From: Candolleomyces eurysporus | Taxonomy: Eukaryota; Basidiomycota; Agaricomycetes; Agaricales; Psathyrellaceae | Length of the DNA stretch: 11,805 nt | Assembly (NCBI GenBank): GCA_027579435.1 | Contig: JANBPK010001760.1 | Coordinates: forward strand, 1 to 11,805 | Reading direction: 5' to 3' | In this document: positions 7,021-11,805 of the stretch, in pieces | Layout of the letters: each line of letters opens with the position of its first letter | Position numbering within the stretch: the first letter of the stretch is position 1 | Made by a program: the position numbers and the translations under genes | Notes under the pieces: generated by a model | Told to the model about the DNA's origin: nothing | Database searches by the model: none | Seen by the model: only the letters and a program-made list of their open reading frames with translations

Positions 7021-7211
7021 CACCTCTTCCATTATCTCCGACGTGCTATGCAAGAAGCCTCCAACTTCTCCCGAGGTATTATCGGTTCGAATATCAACAT
7101 AATTAGGACTGCCAGTGGTACGTTTCAGCTATGTTAGCCTTCGTCGGGTCTGATTGTCTTTTGTTTGTACAGGTTTAAATCACCTCAAGCTGGGGAACTG
7201 CAGATTTCCCT
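7021..7211 (+). pseudogene. Possible exon pair of a gene relic with a leucine-rich segment
   Basis: After an acceptor-like AG (7019-7020) an open frame gives HLFHYLRRAMQEASNFSRGI and continues to RTAS, ending at a donor GTACGT (7118). A 55-bp intron-like stretch with GTCTGAT and TTTGTACAG ends at 7172. The frame then continues GLNHLKLGNCRFP to a TAA at 7209-7211. The intron-like ends, length and preserved frame are better than chance would suggest, and LNHLKLGNC resembles a leucine-rich repeat. There is no start codon or upstream exon I can find. It may be a 3' relic of a second F-box gene, or an untranslated extension of the gene that ends at 6973. Confidence 0.3.
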
Positions 7212-7441
7212 AATATCCCATCGCTGGGATCGCCTCGCATAATTTGAATATTCCTCGTTGTTCTTAGCACTTGCTAACTCCGACATCCATCCGGAAGTCG
7301 TTGGTTCCCTTAAGCTTATGGATGTCTTGTCCCTCAACGACTTCTTTTGGCCTGGCACTTCAAATACGACCGCCATGATTGTTCGTCGGCATCGTGCGGG
7401 TTGACTAGGACCTTATCCTCACATTGGCCCCTTGGTGAACC
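7212..7441 (+). other. Upstream region of the first lactonase-family gene, with a small upstream frame
   Basis: No TATA box is obvious. An ATG at 7318 opens a 28-codon frame (to TGA 7402-7404) ending 37 bases before the main ATG at 7442; in frame upstream it is open from about 7265. It could be an upstream reading frame in the leader or a scrap of an older gene. I do not recognise the peptide. Confidence 0.3.
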
Positions 7442-8749
7442 ATGGTCTCCTGGCGCATTCTCGCCGGTGGCTACGACGCCTTTATCGCCACGTATCTCTT
7501 TACGGCAACAGCCAACTCGTCTTCTTTGGAGTTATGGGCTAAATCAGCGACGGGTCAGAACCCTACGTGGCTGGCCAGGCACCCGGAGAACCACAGCATC
7601 ATATAGTGAGTCTCATAGCCTTTTAACTATCAAAATTGAGTAGGACTGACGTGATTGTAACTGACAGCACAGTGAACGAGCAAGGAAATGGATTGTTACA
7701 GTCGTTCCTGGTCAATCCTGTTGGGACCTTGTCAGTGGCGCTGAACACCACAAACTCCCTCGGGGCCAATCCCCAGTATATCGCAGCCCTCTCTAATGGC
7801 AAAATCGGGATCGTGAACACCAGCACAGGCTCCGCTAGGGTGATTAACACCACAGATTCTGGAGCGACATTCAATGTCACTGCTCCGGTTGAATACATCC
7901 AGTTTCCAGCTGACGCCAAGAAAGAAGAGACGTCGAATCCTAGCATGATTTTGGAATACGGAAACGAGCTTTGGATTCCTGATACAGTGAGTGAGCTTTG
8001 CGTTCCTTCCGCTCCTTGCTTTGTCTAATGAAAGTTTGAATGAAGGGAAGGGATATCATCTGGCGTGTCATCGAGGAACCGGTTGCTCCTAACGTTACGG
8101 ACATACTCAAGCTCAATATCACCGGTAATATCACTCAGCCTAAGAAGAGCGGCCCTCGACATATCGCCATCTTCGGTAAGCAAAGGATCTTTCTCTATCT
8201 TATGGTCCAGCAGTATCGACATACCTAACTACTCCCTCAGAGGATCGGCTCTACACGATTCAAGAGAAGTCGTCTACCCTCATGGTCCAAACGGTTCCCA
8301 AGCTTCCTGAAGACAACTCTACCATCCTTTCACGAACCACCATCATCCCGGAGGATGCCCCTCGATACGGCGCGGATTGGGCTGGCGGTGCGATTGTCAT
8401 CCCGCCCCGCACTGACAAGTTCCCGACACCCTACGTCTATGTCTCTAATCGAAACCTCGGCGTTCCGGACGAGCGCGGTGATACGATTGCGATATTCGAA
8501 CTGGTGAACAAAGACACGGAGGACGAAGAGTTGAAGCTTGTGAAGCAGGTCTTTACTGGATTGAACCAGATACGCGTTCTGTCGGTTGGACCGGCAGGGG
8601 AAGATGGTGGTGATGAGTTTATCCTTGCGAGCGGTCAGACTGGGCAGGGCGGGGTCGTTGTCTTCCAGAGGGTTGATGGTGGAAGGGACTTGAAAGAGAT
8701 CGTGCGCAATACGGACATCCCTAACCGTACAAGCTTCATCTGGCTTTGA
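7442..8749 (+). CDS. Lactonase/YbhE-family seven-bladed beta-propeller protein, copy 1 (373 residues)
   Basis: Exons are 7442-7605, 7668-7986, 8046-8175 and 8241-8749. Introns of 62, 59 and 65 bp begin GTGAGT, GTGAGT and GTAAGC and end in AG; their phases are 2, 0 and 1. The spliced frame has 374 codons including TGA. The start has a good context (AACCATGGT). The family includes bacterial 6-phosphogluconolactonase YbhE and fungal carboxy-muconate cyclase, about 340-400 residues. Matching features are TYLFT near the N-terminus, NPTWLARHP (about residue 40), IYTVNEQGNGLLQSF, SGPRHIAIF (GPRH at 197-200), and YVSNRNLG (from 271) followed by GDTIAIFE. Ending FIWL. No signal peptide, so probably cytosolic. 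The substrate is unknown: sugar lactones, aromatic-degradation lactones or others are possible. Its tandem partner starts 367 bp downstream. Confidence 0.92.
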
Positions 8750-9116
8750 TTGTGCGATAGCGTGTAAGTATGGCGGCGGCGTCTCAAATGGAATCACTTG
8801 TGGAACCCATGTACGTGTTCAGGTGGTCAGATAAATTACCTGACGAGGTGACAACACCACTGTGTTCGCTTCGTCTCCGACGTTCTCGGTTCTCAGTCGC
8901 AATATACCTCGGAAATTCCGAATTTACGACATCAAGTTCAGCCACGTCGACGATGCACCGAAGTATGTCCACCCGCGAAGCCAAAGCCTCTAATTTACGA
9001 AGTCGAATCATGTGCACTCGCGTGTCGATGCTCTCGCTAGCGACGTCGATAGTATAAGTACATTCTTGCTATCGCAGACGTGGAGAACGCTCCGTGATCG
9101 TCACCTCTTCGTCACC
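8750..9116 (+). promoter_or_regulatory. Spacer and promoter between the two lactonase-family genes
   Basis: The 367-bp spacer must hold the 3' end of copy 1 and the promoter of copy 2. The short open frames in both directions have no family resemblance. A TATA-like site is at 9053-9060. The stretch just before it (about 9001-9050) is rich in CG-containing words such as GACGTCGAT, CTCGCG and GTCGATG. Confidence 0.5.
9053..9060 (+). promoter_or_regulatory. TATA-like box of lactonase-family copy 2
   Basis: TATAAGTA lies 57-64 bases before the ATG at 9117, a usual distance for a fungal gene with a short leader. No equivalent is seen before copy 1, so the two copies may be controlled differently. 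Confidence 0.55.
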
Positions 9117-10384
9117 ATGGTATCTTGGAAGATTATTGCGGGCGGCTACGACCTCTTTGTCGCGACTTACCTTTTCACAGTGACAGGACGGTCGTCTACT
9201 TTGCGCTTGCTCTCGACCTCGCCCACAGGGCTAAACACTTCATGGATTACCCAACATCCCACCAATAAGCATATCCTCTAGTAAGTGCTCTACTGCTAAA
9301 GAGCTGAGGGATATCTTACTAACAATAAGAATAGTGCGGTGAACGAAATGGCACCATTGGGTGCTCTTCAATCTTTCAAAATCGCGCCAGATGGGTCCTT
9401 GTCTGACGCTTTAGACACCGTTTCGACGCTCGGAGCAGACCCGGCTCATGTGGTCGCACTCCCTAACGGAAAGGTGGTAGTGATGAATTACAGCACCGGT
9501 GATGGGAGAATCATCAAGACTACCCATGGAGGAGCTAAATTCAACGGATCAGGTCCTCTGATCAAATTCCAGGTGCCACCTGGGACGTTGAGCCACCCAC
9601 ATCAGACCGTTCAGTACGGAGATGCGTTGCTCATTCCAGACTTGGTGAGTGTGCATCTATTGCTACTTGATAAAATCTCTTAATGTTTATGGTCAATCCA
9701 CGCAGGGTGCCGATACGATTTGGAGGTTGCAGGAGGAACAAGATAGCGATAAAGTCGTGTTCAAGGAGCCTATACCACAACCAAAAGGAAGTGGACCGCG
9801 GCATATCTCTATCGTCGGTAAGTCCTCGTCCAGCAACGTCAATCCAGAGTGACACCGACCATTCTGCCTTGTCCTCCTTCTCAGGTGATAGGCTCTTCAC
9901 ACTGCACGAGCTCTCATCCACCCTCTCTGTCCAGCCTATACCCGCTCTCAACGCCACCTCGAGTGCAATCACCCGTGTCTCCGTGGCCCCTGAGGACGCT
10001 CCAGCGGGAGCCAAATGGTCCGCAGCGGAGATCTTGATTCCGCCTCCCACTAAGAGGTTCCCGAAATCCTACATCTATGTTTCAAACCGTAACCTCGGCC
10101 TGTCCGATCCCCGCGGTGACACTATCGCCATTTTCGAGCACGTTAACAAAGGGAAGGCTGACGAGGGTTTGGTCTTGGTGAATCAAGTTCATACCGGTTT
10201 GGAACGGGTCCGGGGAATGGAGTTTGGCCCGGTTGGAACCGGTGGGGACGAGTATCTTGTTGCAAGCGGCGTTACGGGTAAAGGAGGCGTTGCCGTCTTG
10301 AAGCGGGTGGACGGTGGGAGGAATTTAAAGGTCGTCGCGAGGAATTTGGAGATTCCTACCAGGACGACGTTTGTTTGGCTGTAG
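9117..10384 (+). CDS. Lactonase/YbhE-family seven-bladed beta-propeller protein, copy 2 (361 residues)
   Basis: Exons are 9117-9280, 9335-9644, 9706-9817 and 9885-10384. Introns of 54, 61 and 67 bp have GTAAGT, GTGAGT and GTAAGT donors. The first has a near-ideal TTACTAAC branch site. Positions and phases (2, 0, 1) equal those of copy 1. The start is in a strong context (GTCACCATGG), and both proteins open MVSW..IAGGYD.F.ATYLFT or nearly so. Features in order: YAVNEMAPLGALQSF (55-69), IPDLGADTIW around the second junction, GSGPRHISIV (GPRH 188-191), APEDAPAGAKW, YVSNRNLG (260-267), GDTIAIFEHVNKG and a C-terminal FVWL. No signal peptide is visible. It is shorter than copy 1 by 3, 6 and 3 residues in exons 2, 3 and 4. 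Role as for copy 1: propeller hydrolase or isomerase of lactone or sugar-acid metabolism, substrate unknown. Confidence 0.93.
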
Positions 10385-10954
10385 CCCATATGCATGGTGT
10401 TCCTATTCTTTTTCGCAGGGGATTCGGTGGGTCTCGGCTCTCATGGAATTGGTGCTGCCCCGTCGAAGACCCAATCTATTTTTGAACGACGTTCGATCCC
10501 CCTCCGTCGGTCGGTCCTGGGGATGACCTTCTTCTAGGATACTATCATCGGGATAAGTACCAGAATTGAGGACAGTTGGTGTATGCCTTGTAAGTCTCCA
10601 TTCGACCTAATCTTGCATGCACACTTTCAGTGCCGCCGGGGTTCTTGCTGTTAGTTCATCTCCACGTTGTTCCTATATTTAACAAGCCTGAAACTTACCC
10701 GTTGAAGGCATCTTTGGATATTCCTTCAACCAGAGATCGTCGCTTTTCCTTTACCGATCGCTGCTGATATTTTGCAGCCTTGAATGCCTAATAAGCGCCC
10801 ATCAAATGCGGGGCACTGGGGACGGCCCAACGTAATGCGAAACACACATACCATCGCCTCTCGTAAGTGTCGCTACGTGTGCACACTGGGGTAATGCGAG
10901 TCCATCCGTGAGGCAGTATGTGCCGCCCACCACCACACGGAACCCGGGTACACG
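10385..10954. other. Downstream region without an assignable gene
   Basis: The first part should hold the 3' untranslated region of the copy 2 gene. An open frame from an ATG at about 10394 encodes some 47 residues with a hydrophobic start, but it has no family match. At 10590-10630 there is an intron-like 41-bp segment with GTAAGT, ACCTAATC and TTTCAG, but no clear exon on either side. Two similar words, GCACTGGGG...GTAATGCGA near 10813 and CACACTGGGGTAATGCGA near 10881, are the only internal repetition noticed. Confidence 0.3.
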
Positions 10955-11448
10955 ATGACAGGCGGTACCTGGCAATTGCTATACAAACGGAACGGCCGGG
11001 TCACCGATGGTAGTCCAGGCAGCGAACGACTTCGGCTGGGGAAACCACTGGAAACCATTGTTTTGGGGTCGAGACAGGAGGTTCACTCATGTTCAGAAGC
11101 TTTCCCAGCCAGAAAGCTTAATCACAGCATCGCCCTATCGTGTGGTTTGGAAGATGGGAGAAGTTACTTCGCTAGGGTGCTGCCGGTTCTCGTGAGTACT
11201 TCGTTCCAATTGCACCTTCAACCCCTAAGCTAGATCACTCTGGAGAACCGTATACCGCGAATATGATTCATACATTACAATGCAATAGCCTGCGAACAGA
11301 TCCTGCATTTTTGGCATTGGTCGAGCTAAGAGGTGGAGTCGATGGCACTGTGACGCCATCCTTACCAAAAGACCTAGAACGGCCTTCGGTGTTGAGCGGG
11401 TTCGATATATCCAGTGAAATTCCGACATACACTGTGCATGTAGTGTAG
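10955..11448 (+). other. Possible gene or gene relic, frame not resolved
   Basis: Several plus-strand frames are open: 10955-11233, 11007-11195 and 11263-11448. The second is rich in Trp (NDFGWGNHWKPLFWGRDRRF) and the third has a normal protein-like composition ending at a TAG. A good donor GTGAGTAC at 11192 and an acceptor CCCTAAGCTAG ending at 11233 would make a 42-bp intron, yet splicing them gives early stops in both upstream frames. No known domain was recognised. The open frame on the minus strand at 11225-11428 is equally unconvincing. I give no function. Confidence 0.25.
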
Positions 11449-11678
11449 ACTATACCCTAAAAACCGTAGAAGAGTACGAAGAGCGCATAGAAGTCGTTCT
11501 TCGAAGGAGCGGCCGATCATGCGGCGAGTTATTTTTAGCGACGGGACGGGTTACCATCTCGGAGTCTGTAGGCCTCGGCATGGGCCTGGCCAGCCACCGA
11601 TCGCGAGTCCACGAGTCGCGACGGTTCTGTGGAGTCTGGAGGTGACAATAATTTATATCTTATTCAATCACAAACATT
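11449..11678. other. Terminal spacer, no gene seen
   Basis: No convincing coding frame. The part from about 11647 to 11678 is AT-rich; read on the minus strand it contains AATAAGATATAAATT, which could serve as a 3'-end signal for a minus-strand gene entering from the right edge. Confidence 0.3.
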
Positions 11679-11804
11679 CTACGGTATATCTCCTATGTAC
11701 ATGTATTGTCTGTCTACATGGCTAACATTGCCAAGGCTTCGGCTGCGACTAGCAGCAATCCTTGGCGGACAAAAAGCAGCCATGTCCTCCTCGATGACAG
11801 ATGA
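11679..11804 (-). other. Possible C-terminus of a gene entering from the right edge
   Basis: Read on the minus strand from the window edge, 41 codons are open (SSVIEEDMAAFCPPRIAASR, then SRSLGNVSHVD and onward) to a TAG at 11681-11679. The composition is protein-like and an A/T-rich 3'-end-like sequence follows, but the stretch is short and has no recognised motif. GCCAAGG and CCTTGGC within it form a small inverted repeat. Confidence 0.2.
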
Positions 11805-11805
11805 A

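Noticed and set aside
8330..8797. Minus-strand frame of 155 codons and the one at 9631-10050
   Set aside because: Both are antisense to well-supported lactonase-family exons and have no family resemblance.
11727..11765. GCCAAGG...CCTTGGC inverted repeat as a terminator
   Set aside because: The stem is seven bases with a long loop, no T-run follows, and such terminators are not used for fungal protein genes.
1..11805. Complete transposon (long terminal repeats, terminal inverted repeats or transposase)
   Set aside because: I found no reverse transcriptase, integrase or transposase motifs and no paired terminal repeats. Only the left-edge exon hints at transposon-associated proteins.

Overview
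The window is nuclear DNA of a filamentous fungus, most probably a mushroom-forming basidiomycete (Agaricomycetes). The basis is: many short introns (53-67 bp) with GT...AG ends and CTNAY-like branch sites; F-box proteins of types expanded in that class; a seven-bladed propeller 'lactonase/YbhE' pair; and, at the left edge, an exon resembling proteins common in agaricomycete transposon-rich DNA. Five ambiguous bases (N) at 3621-3622, 3661, 4072 and 4103 fall inside a repeat array, as expected for a draft assembly.

Left half (1-5000) is gene-poor and rearranged. It holds the last exon of an unknown protein (58-510), a small minisatellite (586-710), and a shattered cytosolic Hsp70 pseudogene. 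One Hsp70 piece is on the plus strand (736-960) and two overlapping pieces are on the minus strand (2323-2616 and 2704-2776). Between and beside them lies a satellite-like tandem repeat with a unit of about 155-185 bp. It sits in one orientation at 963-1500 and in the opposite orientation at 2781-4620. Both Hsp70 parts meet the repeat in the same relative orientation, so the layout is explained most simply by a repeat block that once separated the two Hsp70 parts and was later split by an inversion.

Middle (4949-6973): two F-box genes point away from each other. The minus-strand one (5455 to 4949, one intron) loses F-box similarity soon after the first F-box helix, where repeat-like DNA begins. 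The plus-strand one (5838-6973, three exons, 341 residues) looks intact, carries leucine-rich segments and ends in an acidic tail. Its leader region contains a perfect 10-bp inverted repeat.

Right (7442-10384): two tandem, same-strand paralogues of the lactonase/YbhE propeller family, 373 and 361 residues. Each has four exons, with introns at the same positions and phases; every exon length difference is a multiple of three, so both copies appear to be under selection as proteins. They are probably cytosolic enzymes of lactone or sugar-acid metabolism, but the substrate cannot be read from sequence.

The last 1.4 kb holds splice-signal-like sites and short open stretches, but I cannot assign a gene with confidence. 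I see no tRNA, rRNA, CRISPR or complete transposon.
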